Below, one piece after another: positions 28,315 to 36,431 of a stretch of DNA of 64,000 bases; the stretch's first letter is position 1, and every line of letters starts with the position of its first letter. Under the pieces are notes generated by a model, which did not search any database, had not been told where the DNA came from, and worked only from the letters and a program-made list of their open reading frames with translations. The DNA is taken from positions 372,001-436,000 of the forward strand of contig JADKJT010000030.1 of assembly GCA_016720905.1 (NCBI GenBank), written 5' to 3'. Made by a program: the position numbers and the translations under genes. Source of the DNA: Gemmatimonadaceae bacterium (GTDB taxonomy: Bacteria; Gemmatimonadota; Gemmatimonadetes; Gemmatimonadales; Gemmatimonadaceae).

Positions 28315-29174
28315 GGTTCGCGTAAGTGCGCGGGGGTGTCCGGCGGTTGACGTCGCCAACGACGGTGCTGCCAGAAATACTGCTCGGGGTACCGCCGCAC
28401 ATACCGCTCCAGCATCTCCGTATACGCGAGCACGATCGCGTCGATGTCCGCCTCGCGATCTCCCGGTGGGCTGCACCGGGACGGGATCGATCAGGACCGC
28501 GTATTTGCCGTTCGCTTCTCGCACGATGGCGACAAACAGCACAGGAACTTCAAAGCGCAGCGCAAAGACGGCGGGTCCACGAGGTGTTTTCGCGGGTCGA
28601 CCGAAGAACGGGACAAAGGTGCTGGCCAGGCCGAGGCGTCGTGGTCGCTGACAAACGCCACACAGCGATTGTCGCGCAGCGACCGCGGTGTCGGCCGGCG
28701 CACGGCATCTTTGTCGTGAATGACTTCCATGCCGATCTTCCGCCGCGTCCGACTGACGTAGGCCTCGAAAATGGGGTTGGCCATTCCGCGCGCGACCACA
28801 TCAATCGGGATGCCGCGCGCGGCGAAATAGGCGCCGCCAAACTCCCAGTTGCCGAGGTGGCCGGTAACCAGAATCACCCCGCGGCCGCCGGCAAGACTCT
28901 GCTCGACGTACTCCCAGCCTTCGACGCGCTCAACCCGGGCCAGAATTTCTTCCGGTGTCGTGCCGGGCATCGTGGCGGTCTCGATGGACGTTCGGCCCAG
29001 ACTCTCATACGACCGCCCGGCCAGCGACTCGACCTCGACGGGCGTGCGTTCGGGAAAGGCCGCAGCGATTTGCCGTTCCACCACGCCGCGACGGATGCCG
29101 ATGGGCTTGTAGACCAGCCGTCCGATACGACCTCCCACCCAGCTGGCGCCCCGCCATCCCAGTAATCGCAGCAC
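28311..29174 (-). pseudogene. LpxL/HtrB-type lipid A (lauroyl) acyltransferase, frameshifted
   Basis: Membrane-bound acyltransferase family that adds secondary acyl chains to lipid A. The catalytic HX4E motif is seen in ILVTGHLGNWEFGGAYFAAR (H106), with RNxxIDVVARGMANPIFE-like context and CVAFVSDHDA. The frame shifts near 28625; the family continuation GLASTFVPFFGRPAKTPRGP is in another frame, and the end (YVRRYPEQYFWQHRRW, stop 28311) in a third after a break near 28465. GTG 29174 is the first available start, but HRLEYAATRAVVG is encoded upstream in frame to about 29230, matching the usual N terminus, so the real start is unclear. Coupled to mtgA by a GTGA overlap. Confidence 0.82.
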
Positions 29175-29267
29175 GCCTACAACGGCGCGGGTGGCCGCGT
29201 ATTCCAGTCGGTGCGAAAGGGTCGGAGACTTGGCGTTGCTGGTCGCGAACGGCGAAACATACCAGAT

Positions 29268-29302
29268 GAGCGCCGCACCGATCAGGGATCGGCGCGGCGC
29301 TC
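29268..29302 (-). terminator. Strong 16-bp hairpin after the OmpA gene
   Basis: GAGCGCCGCACCGATC, a 3-nt loop (AGG), then GATCGGCGCGGCGCTC: 15 of 16 positions pair. It lies between the end of the OmpA-family gene and the start of the LpxL-like gene, both on the minus strand. The T run is weak. Because the OmpA frame as written runs straight through this hairpin, it supports the view that the OmpA stop codon has been lost to a frameshift. Confidence 0.6.
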
Positions 29303-29334
29303 GGGTACCCCAGCAGCGGCAGCAGGTGCCGCTG

Positions 29335-30396
29335 GCTTGAATTTACATTCAGTTTCGTGAGCATGACCAGCACGCGGCGATTGGTCGCTCGACCGTTATC
29401 GGTGGTGTTCGGCGCAATCGGATCGGTCTCGCCGGCCGTGCGGGCATTGATGCGCGAATCGGCGACGCCCTTCGAGACGAGATAGGCCTTGGCCTGATCC
29501 GCACGATCCTGCCCAAGCTTCACGTTGTATTTCTCGCTGCCAATGGCGTCGGTGTTCCCGGTGACGTCGATGGTGCGTGCCGCGTTGGTGGGGCAATCAG
29601 CGACCCAGCGATCTTGTCCAGGATGACCTTGGCTTCGGGCGTGATATCGCTCTTGTTGAATCCGAAGTTGATCGCGCCGATCACGATCGGGCGAGGCGAC
29701 GGGCCAACGAGACGAACGGTGTCGATTCGCGAGATGAACTGGGTGTCTCGCTGAATCCGCGTCACCGTGACGGTATCGTACTGAATACGGGGTTTCGGCG
29801 GGTTGGTGAAGAACGACAGGGCTGAGGCCAGCCTGGGCGCCCAGATTGAGTCCCGTCGCCCGCGCGACCGGTTTCGCATTGTCGTCGGCCGGCATGATAA
29901 AGGTGCCGGTTCCTTCCACGCGCGCCGACAGGCGGTTGTTCAGGATGAAGCGGAGACCAACCAATCCCTGCGGGCCACCACCGCGTGGTGCGACCTGACG
30001 TACCCGACCGTAAGAGTGATATCCGTATCCGGCACCCAACAGCAGTTTTACACGTTCGGCCAGCGGGTGATTGTACGTCATCCGGTACGACCACATGGCA
30101 TCCGACACCTTGCGCAGCGAATCGCGTCCACTCTCGCCCGTCATCGGCTGATTCACGTCGGCGTCGGCATAGCTCAACTCCAGCTCGGCCAGCCAGTTAC
30201 GGAACGCGTAGATGCCGACGCGGCCACCAGCGCCCAAGGTCGGATCCAGCTTGAGGGTGTCCATGTACTTGGTGTAGCGACCAAACCCGCCAATTTCTAT
30301 GGCACCCTGTCGTTGAGCGTCAGCAGAGGCGGGAATTGCCAACGCCATCGCCGCAGCGATGACAGCGCCAAGCGTGAGGCTGCGTAGATTGCGCAT
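29335..30396 (-). pseudogene. OmpA-family outer-membrane protein, frameshifted
   Basis: Signal peptide (RSLTLGAVIAAAMALAIPAS), then an eight-strand-like beta-barrel (about 30-190; repeated aromatic strands such as NWLAELELSYADADV and AGYGYHSYGRVRQV), a linker, and an OmpA/Pal peptidoglycan-binding domain. The latter has INFGFNKSDITPEAK and the signature TIDVTGNTDAIGSEKYNVKL, then GRATNRRVLVML. Frames change near 29825 and back near 29605. A third problem at the 3' end removes the stop, so the frame runs on to 29005 inside the LpxL-like gene; the natural end is close to 29335. It probably links outer membrane and peptidoglycan. Confidence 0.82.
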
Positions 30397-30496
30397 GTTC
30401 GTCTCATTGAATTGGGAATGCTCCCGAACGCACAGGATCGCCAGCCATTTGGCGTGGTGCCCGACAACGTCGAAATTGCATTCGCGATACCAACAA

Positions 30497-30530
30497 GTTC
30501 CTATTTACCAGATCATCTGGTAATAGGAAC
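30497..30530. promoter_or_regulatory. 34-bp palindromic element between OmpA and CDF genes
   Basis: GTTCCTATTTACCAGAT followed by ATCTGGTAATAGGAAC (overlapping core GATC): a near-perfect inverted repeat with a single unpaired T. It lies in the divergent space between the OmpA gene (start 30396) and the CDF transporter (start 30564), 34 bp from the latter. Placement and symmetry suggest an operator for a dimeric repressor, perhaps metal-responsive given the transporter, but no regulator gene is adjacent. Confidence 0.55.
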
Positions 30531-30563
30531 ATACACTACTCCGCTGTCGGGAAGGCCCTTTCG

Positions 30564-31500
30564 GTGAAATCGTCGCGTCCGCTTCAACGTCTGGCACAGA
30601 TGGGCTTGATCATCAACGCGCTTCTGGCTGGCGTCAAATTGGTGGCCGGTCTGGTCGGCAATTCCTACGCATTGGTCGCTGATGCCATTGAAAGCGCAAC
30701 GGACACGATCGGTTCGCTGGTGGTCCTCAGCGGACTCCGGATCGCGAATCGCTCGCCGGATGACCGCTATCCGTTCGGATACGGTCGCGCCGGAACCGTT
30801 AGCGGCGGCCACGGTGGCGGCACTCATGCTTGGCGCGGCCGCTGGCATTGCCATCGAGGCCATCCGGGAAATCCGGACGCCGCACCACTCGCCCGCCGCG
30901 TTCACCTTGGCCGTGCTGGCGGCAGTCATTGTGATCAAGGAGGTGCTGGCCAAGCGTGTCCTCAAGGCTGGCGAGGCCGCCGGCAGTGTCGTGGTGGAAG
31001 CGGACGGCTGGCACCATCGTTCGGACGCCATCACCTCCGCAGCCGCGTTTGTGGGCATCAGTGTGGCCTTGATTGGTGGGCCAGGGTGGGAACCGGCCGA
31101 TGATTGGGCCGCGTTGGTGGCCGGCGGTATGATCTTCATCAACGGCACCAGGCTGTTGCGCAAGGCCATTCGCGACCTGATGGATCGGGCGCCTGATGCG
31201 CCACTCTTCAATGCGGTAAGCGACGCCGCGCGACAGACGCCTGGAGTTCTCGCCATTGAGAAGCTCAAGATTCGGAAGAGCGGCATGGGCCACTACGTGG
31301 ACATTCACGTGCAGGCGGACCCTGCGCTTTCGCTCCACGACGCGCACATTTTGTCAGGATGTGTGAAGGGCGCCATTCGGCTGAGTGTTCCGACCGCCTT
31401 GGGTGTGCTCATTCACATGGAACCGTTCGAACCGCACGAGGGCACGCGACGCCGCACCGAGGGGCACCAACCATTCACCATCTGGACCGGGCCGACTGCG
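30564..31500 (+). pseudogene. Cation diffusion facilitator metal transporter, frameshifted
   Basis: CDF-family exporter of divalent metals (Zn/Co/Fe/Mn). The N-terminal frame (GTG 30564; ATG 30600 possible) has TM1-TM2 with the metal-site motif ALVADAIESATD. After RYPFGYGRA the family sequence continues in another frame from about 30795 (EPLAAATVAALMLGAAAGIA). The second metal site EADGWHHRSDAITS follows, then the cytoplasmic CDF dimer domain (MGHYVDIHVQADPALSLHDA to ALGVLIHMEP). No stop follows at the expected place near 31450; the frame runs on into the next gene, implying another indel. Exact 3' end unknown. Confidence 0.82.
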
Positions 31501-31909
31501 AAGCGTAGCGCGTCGACACCATGTCGGACGGTTGGCGTTCACGTTTCACGATCGGGTCGATATCGAACCGATTCACTATGTGTTCGAGGACGGCCATATC
31601 TTTGGCCGCACGAAATTCGGCACCAAGGTCAGCGTGCTGGCGCATCATCCGTGGGTGGCGTTCGAGGTGGATGAGGTGGATGGCCTGCACGCATGGCAGA
31701 GCGTCGTGGTGCATGGTCAGATCGTCTTTCCGACCCCGAGGGCGCGCCGGTGGAGCATCGGCAGTATGCGCGTGGCGTTGCCACCTTGCGTCATCTGGTC
31801 CCGAGCGCGTTCGTCCCACGATCCGACACCCGATCGGGATCTGGTTTTCTGCCTTTTGTGCATGACTCACGGGTCGCGCCGCGATGTCGGGGATACGGCG
31901 CATGAGTAA
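31470..31909 (+). pseudogene. Pyridoxamine 5'-phosphate oxidase-like flavin-binding protein, frameshifted
   Basis: Pieces in three frames assemble to a PNPOx-like split-barrel protein of about 145 aa: HHLDRADCEA, then HHVGRLAFTFHDRVDIEPIH, SVLAHHPWVAFEVDEVDGLH, AWQSVVVHGQIVFPTP, EGAPVEHRQYARGVATLRHL and DPTPDRDLVFCL. Frame changes are needed near 31505, 31735 and 31800. These small proteins bind FMN or F420 and often reduce or detoxify small compounds. Its stop (31907-31909) overlaps the start of the polyphosphate kinase gene by 8 bp. No clear start codon can be fixed. Confidence 0.72.
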
Positions 31910-32763
31910 CGGCAACGGCAACGGCAGGAAGTGGGTGGTGCCTGACGCGCTCAAGTCGCTGCGTCTGGCGCCGGTCGATCGGGATGACCGCGTCCGCGTT
32001 GGGCAGCAAGGCCGCGCTCGTTGATGACGCACCACCGCAGGAACTGATCGAGGACGCCACCCGCGCGCTGCTGGATCGACTGACCGCGCTGCAGGACGCG
32101 TTTCACGCCGATCGCCGGCATGCGCTGCTGCTGGTGCTGCAAGGACGCGACGCCTCGGGCAAGGACGGGGTGATCAGGACAGTCTATGGCGCCTTCAATC
32201 CCACGGGAGTGACGGTGGCGCCGTTCGGACCGCCGACACCTCTGGAGTTGCGTCACGACTTTCTCTGGCGTGTGCATCAGGTCGTGCCGCCGCTGGGCAT
32301 GGTCGGGGTGTTCAATCGCTCGCACTATGAAGACGTGCTGGCCGTCCGCGTGCGCAAGCTGGCGCCGGAGTCGGTGTGGCGGCCGCGGTACGCGCAGATT
32401 GTCGCCTTCGAGCGACTCCTGGCCGACAACGGCGTGATTGTCCGCAAGTGCATGCTGCACGTTTCGCGTGAAGAACAGGCCAAGCGGTTTCGCGAGCGGC
32501 TGGACGATCCGCGCAAGAACTGGAAGTTTCGCGTCGACGACCTGAAAGACCGGGAGCTGTGGGACGACTACACCGAGGCCTACCGCGAGGCGCTGACCGA
32601 GTGCAGTACGCGAAAGGCCCCGTGGTTCGTGGTGCCCTCGGATGACAAGACGGTTCGCAACTTCCTGATTGCCCGCATGCTGGTGGAAACGCTGGAGCAG
32701 CTGGATCCGCGATACCCGGAGATGGACCCGGCAGTGCGCGCGGCCGCACGGGTCTTCGAGTAG
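31902..32763 (+). CDS. ppk2: Polyphosphate kinase 2 family protein
   Basis: PPK2 enzymes transfer phosphate between polyphosphate and nucleotides (AMP, ADP or GDP). Walker A GRDASGKDGVIR, Walker B-like VFNRSHYEDVL and the lid-type RxxQIVAFERLL / KRFRERLDDPRKNWKF segments are present in the long frame (31984-32763, 259 aa). The natural start is ATG 31902 (MSNGNGNGRKWVVPDALKSL), which reads the expected N terminus (RLAPVDRDD) but is out of frame with the rest; one indel near 31985 joins them. A single PPK2 domain of about 285 aa is normal for one-domain members. It overlaps the PNPOx-like gene. Confidence 0.88.
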
Positions 32764-32772
32764 ACCGACACG

Positions 32773-32793
32773 GGGGCAGTCCGCTTCTGCCCC
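32773..32793 (+). terminator. Hairpin after polyphosphate kinase gene
   Basis: GGGGCAG, 7-nt loop, CTGCCCC, beginning 10 bp after the ppk2 stop, followed by a G-rich stretch rather than a T run. Likely a transcript end or stability stem separating ppk2 from the tRNA gene. Confidence 0.45.
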
Positions 32794-32865
32794 GGGGGTG
32801 GTCGGTGGCTCAGGGGGTGATTAAGTTCCTCGTTCTGTCCGCCGGCTGAGGTTGGTCGGCTGCGA

Positions 32866-32939
32866 CGGGACGTGGCGCAGCCCGGTAGCGCACTTCCTTG
32901 GGGTGGAAGGGGTCGCAGGTTCAAATCCTGTCGTCCCGA
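32866..32939 (+). tRNA. tRNA-Pro (anticodon GGG)
   Basis: 74-nt cloverleaf. The acceptor stem CGGGACG pairs with CGTCCCG with A as discriminator base. The D-arm has GGCGCAGCCCGGTAGCGC. The anticodon stem CTTCC/GGAAG encloses the 7-nt loop TTGGGGT, anticodon GGG. The T-arm has GGTTCAAATCC. No CCA is encoded at the 3' end. The gene sits alone between ppk2 and a convergent PEP-CTERM gene and is followed by a good terminator. Confidence 0.96.
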
Positions 32940-32952
32940 TGGTCAATACAGA

Positions 32953-32990
32953 AGACGGTCGCTGTCCATGCGGACAGCGACCGTCTTTTT
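32953..32990 (+). terminator. Rho-independent terminator of tRNA-Pro
   Basis: AGACGGTCGCTGTCC, loop ATGC, GGACAGCGACCGTCT: a perfect 15-bp stem followed by TTTTT. It starts 14 nt after the tRNA. This is the clearest intrinsic terminator in the window. Confidence 0.93.
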
Positions 32991-33031
32991 GTGCCGACGT
33001 TTAGTCGGCGAACGTCACCGCATCATTACGA

Positions 33032-33839
33032 TCAACGACGCTGACGGTGGCGCCCAACGACGCCGAGCGTTCCAAGTCCAAATGCCATCAAGGCCCAGGT
33101 GGATGGCTCGGGCACGGTCTGAATCTGGAGCACGATGTCGTTGTAGTCCTGATCGCCCGTCGGGATGTCGCCAAAGGCGGCCCAGAAGCGGCCGTTGTCT
33201 TTGTCGGCACCAGCCGCCCGCTCACTGAACAGGGCGTAGTGGGGAACCGTGACGGAACTGCTGTAGCTCCACGGGTTGCCGCTCGCCGCCGACCGCGCGC
33301 CCAGGTACCAATCGGTATTGAAGGTCACGTTGAACACGGTGGTGAGGGCATTCGGGTACGTCCCCACAGCGTAGAGTTTCTGCACCTGCAGTGGACCGCT
33401 GAGCGGACCGGAATACGCCCACAGCTCCTGACCGGACGGGCCAAAGGCCGACGTATTGGCAAGCAGCTCCAGTCGATATGACCCGGCCTTGAAGGCATAG
33501 CCGATTGGCGTATCGATGTTCGCACCGCGCAGGAACGACCCGTTCGGCACGCCAGCCGTCAGTCCAAGCCGTCCCGCGTTGGCGTTCACGAACGCATCGG
33601 TCGGTTTCTGATTCGCGCAGGGCCCGTAGCCTGCCCCCGACGCGTACAGAAGATAGAAACCGATGTTGCAATTCGAACCGTTGATGATGTCCTGTGAGGT
33701 CCCGTCCCAGAACGGGGAGAGGTTCTTGTTGGGAACCGTCATGGCCGTCCAGGTGCCCGTCGTGATCACCTGCGCGTCCGCAGCGACAGGAGCGGCCAAC
33801 GTGGGAAGCGGCAAATACAGTGGCAGCAAAAGTCTTCAT
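33032..33839 (-). CDS. PEP-CTERM sorted exported protein (DUF4114-like), frameshift in signal
   Basis: About 268 aa. The C terminus is a classical PEP-CTERM exosortase signal: VPEPSTWALMAFGLGTLGVV then a basic tail (GRHRQRR). Just before it, ALFSERAAGADKDNGRFWAA and GDQDYNDIVLQIQT form a DUF4114-type motif. The start should be ATG 33839, which has GGAGG a few bases upstream and reads MKTFAATVFAA. The remaining signal (PTLAAPVAADAQ) is one base out of frame, so an indel near 33805 is likely; the longest clean frame starts at 33829. It would be exported, processed by an exosortase (not in the window) and displayed at the surface or in the matrix. A sigma-54 promoter lies 57 bp upstream. Confidence 0.85.
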
Positions 33840-33895
33840 TTCCCCTCCGGGATCGCGGGCGTGCTCGGGATGAGAGTCCTCGCACCGGTTGCCGT

Positions 33896-33911
33896 TGCAA
33901 GTATCCCGCCA
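33896..33911 (-). promoter_or_regulatory. Sigma-54 (-24/-12) promoter for PEP-CTERM gene
   Basis: Minus strand TGGCGGGATACTTGCA: TGGC, seven bases, TTGCA, giving the required 10 bases between the invariant GG and GC. The predicted start is about 12 nt downstream, near 33885, leaving a leader of roughly 46 nt before ATG 33839. The same arrangement is found before the second PEP-CTERM gene at 56003. Confidence 0.72.
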
Positions 33912-33947
33912 TCGGGGTTTCCCGAAATAGCCACTCCGGAGACGGAG

Positions 33948-33975
33948 CGTTTCTCACCCGATTGGATGAGAAACG
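33948..33975. promoter_or_regulatory. 9-bp dyad upstream of sigma-54 promoter
   Basis: CGTTTCTCA, 10-base spacer, TGAGAAACG: a perfect inverted repeat about 65-90 bp upstream of the predicted sigma-54 start site. It could be an enhancer-binding-protein site for the PEP-CTERM gene or a terminator for the DUF5916 gene that ends at 34095 on the same strand. Confidence 0.45.
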
Positions 33976-34021
33976 ACGTGTTCGTCAATTCCCAGTGCGC
34001 GTGATCCGCCTCACCTGTTGA

Positions 34022-34038
34022 GACAATGACGCATTGTC
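34022..34038. promoter_or_regulatory. 7-bp dyad GACAATG-ACG-CATTGTC
   Basis: A perfect inverted repeat with a 3-base spacer, about 135-155 bp upstream of the predicted sigma-54 start of the PEP-CTERM gene. That is the usual range for an upstream activating sequence. Regulator unknown. Confidence 0.45.
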
Positions 34039-34094
34039 ACCCGGCGGCATTCGTCGCGGAAATGGCTCTGCGCGCTCCTCCACCGCCTTGTGCC

Positions 34095-36329
34095 CTAAAA
34101 GGCCAGCATCTGTGTGTACTTCACGATCACGCCAAATCCGGTGGCCGGCGCATCCGGCAGGCTGATCTTCTGCTCGTTCAGCACGATGAACAGGTCGCTC
34201 AGCGGATGGTGAATCAGGTTGAAACGGAGATTGGCGTTGAACTGGTGCGACCGCGGATCGTATTGCGCCAGCGCATCGAAGAACATGTTGGTGGTGAAGC
34301 TGTAGTTCGTGCGGCCGGTATACAGCAGCGCCTCGAAGGTGGCGTTGGGCATTGTCAATGCCGCCTCGGTGTGCGATGCCCCGACTGACGCCGCAAACTT
34401 GGCGGAGGGCTTCGCGCTGACCAATACCTGCTGGGTGTGCTGCGTGCCGTTCCAGAAGCCACCTTCGATGAAGGTGTAGGTCGCCGAGACTTTGCGGCTG
34501 GCGTTGGTCGATCCCTTGAATTGCCAGTCGGTCCACGCGTAGCCGCCGGCGGGGATCGGCGCGATGTCCCGGTTGATGCGAAACGGGGTGGCCAGACGCT
34601 GAAAGCGGGGGTTCCCGGACAATTCGAAGTATGCGCCGCTGCTCAGAAAGAATGTGTAGCCGGTATGGAGGTCCTTGGCGGAAATCCGACCATCAAGGGT
34701 TTCGTAGTAGTTCCAGGTGAAGTGCGGATGCATCTCGCGCGTGGCAATGGTGGAGAGCCACGACGGACGCGGTCGAATGCCGACATCCGCGAGGTACTTG
34801 CGGGTATCCGTGCGCCGAAAGAATCCCAGATCGTCGGCAAAGCCGCGTCCCACTTCCAGCACGCCCAGCTTGGCGTGGAAGAAATTGTCCTCATGGTTCA
34901 CCGACGTTCGCCACGTGTACTGACCGCCCTCACGACCCGGCGTCCGCGTGCCGACGGCGTAGTTGTTCCAGTCCCAGTTGCCGCGCAGTCGGAAGTTGGC
35001 GTCCACACCGGCCACGCGGTTCCAATTCCCCGCGTGGCCGCCGCCAACGGCCTCGCGGTCGAGCACGATCAACCCGATATCCGAACCCGGGCGCAGGTTA
35101 CGCCGCAGTCGAAGCACATTGTATTGATTGGCCGGCGTGGTGGCCGTGCGGCGCGTTTGCATGGCCAGCGCGCCAATGGTCAGCCCACCGGCCGTGCCGG
35201 AGACGCGAATGCCGGCCGGAATGGGCACCGCACGTCCGTCGGGTGACAATCCAATGCGCCGACTGAAGAACAGCAGCATATCCTCATCCGGCGTGGGGGC
35301 CAATTGCACCCGATTATTGCGCGCCGCATCACCCACGTAAAAAATGCCCGAGTTCTCAAGAAAGAACTCGCGCTTCTCCGGGAAGAACTGGCTGAATTGC
35401 GTGAGATTGACTTGCTGTTCGTCGGCCTCCACCTGCGCGAAATCCGGATTGATGGTCACATTCATCGCGAGGTGGCGCGTCACGCCATACGTGACGTCCA
35501 GCCCGACGGCTTCGCTGGTCACGCTCGAGGGGCCACCGACGTCGCGAACGGTGCGCCCCATGGCGTAGGGCTTCAGGCGCAGGTCGCGCGACGTGCCGTC
35601 GACGGCGAGCCCCTCCAACGTGCCCGCCAGCGATACGCGTGAGATGGTGAAGGCCCGCGGAATCGGCGCCCAGTACGTCAATTCGTTGCGATGACGGATG
35701 CGCCGGGCGAAGTTGATGCCCCAGCCGTCCACGCTCCCCAGTTGATATCGCAAGGTGCGAAAGGGGATCGCCATTTCCACCGTCCACCCGTCGGTCGTGC
35801 GTTGGGTCTTCACCGACCACACACCGTCCCAACTCGTATTGATTTCGCGGCCTTCATTGGCGATCTGCCGGTCACTGCGCGCGCCGGCGGTGTTTGTCAC
35901 GAACAGATAGCCGTTGCGGTGATCATGGAACGTGTCCAACAGGACCTCGAAGTCGTCCTGATCCTCCTCCTTGAAATCCTTGCGGATGTCGTTGAGCACG
36001 ATATGCCCCGCATCGGGATCGTGCAGGGTGGCGCCCACATAGAGGAACTCGCCATCGAAAAGAATCCGGACTTCCGTGGCCTCGGATGCCGGCTCGCCGG
36101 TGCGCGGCTCCGACTGAATGAATCCATCGGCGGGGGTGGCGCGGGTCCAGTCGAGTTCGTCCAGCTTGCCGTCAATCGTCACTGGCGTTGATGCGCGGAT
36201 GGCCTGCAGCGTCCGCGCCCCCCGCGACGACGTGCTGGCCGGAGCCGCGACCTGGGCGCCCGCGATGTCCGCAAGCGCCAAGGTCGAGCAGAGCAGGGCC
36301 GCACCACCGAGCAAAAAGCGCATCAGCAA
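34095..36329 (-). CDS. Outer-membrane protein with CBM9-like N-terminal and DUF5916 beta-barrel domain (copy 1)
   Basis: 744 aa with a signal peptide (FLLGGAALLCSTLALADIAG). Residues about 40-240 form a carbohydrate-binding-module-9-like domain: TPVTIDGKLDELDWTRATPA, VRILFDGEFLYVGATLHDPD and GWTVEMAIPFRTLRYQ. The DUF5916 part starts with TYGVTRHLAMNVTINPDFAQ and VNLTQFSQFFPEKREFFLEN and continues in amphipathic strands to a C-terminal Phe, as for outer-membrane barrels. This domain pair is widespread in Bacteroidota and Gemmatimonadota; the ligand is unknown. Part of a minus-strand block with a paralogue at 38416 and a copper-monooxygenase-like protein between them. Confidence 0.87.
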   Translation of the reverse strand: MLMRFLLGGAALLCSTLALADIAGAQVAAPASTSSRGARTLQAIRASTPVTIDGKLDELDWTRATPADGFIQSEPRTGEPASEATEVRILFDGEFLYVGATLHDPDAGHIVLNDIRKDFKEEDQDDFEVLLDTFHDHRNGYLFVTNTAGARSDRQIANEGREINTSWDGVWSVKTQRTTDGWTVEMAIPFRTLRYQLGSVDGWGINFARRIRHRNELTYWAPIPRAFTISRVSLAGTLEGLAVDGTSRDLRLKPYAMGRTVRDVGGPSSVTSEAVGLDVTYGVTRHLAMNVTINPDFAQVEADEQQVNLTQFSQFFPEKREFFLENSGIFYVGDAARNNRVQLAPTPDEDMLLFFSRRIGLSPDGRAVPIPAGIRVSGTAGGLTIGALAMQTRRTATTPANQYNVLRLRRNLRPGSDIGLIVLDREAVGGGHAGNWNRVAGVDANFRLRGNWDWNNYAVGTRTPGREGGQYTWRTSVNHEDNFFHAKLGVLEVGRGFADDLGFFRRTDTRKYLADVGIRPRPSWLSTIATREMHPHFTWNYYETLDGRISAKDLHTGYTFFLSSGAYFELSGNPRFQRLATPFRINRDIAPIPAGGYAWTDWQFKGSTNASRKVSATYTFIEGGFWNGTQHTQQVLVSAKPSAKFAASVGASHTEAALTMPNATFEALLYTGRTNYSFTTNMFFDALAQYDPRSHQFNANLRFNLIHHPLSDLFIVLNEQKISLPDAPATGFGVIVKYTQMLAF

Positions 36330-36431
36330 CCGAGATCAGGAGTGAACGGACAGCTCGATACGGCGTCTGCCGTACGCGAGGACTACGCCGTCCTCGGCGA
36401 TTCTGTTGGTGCGCGCGGACGGACTGGTTCG

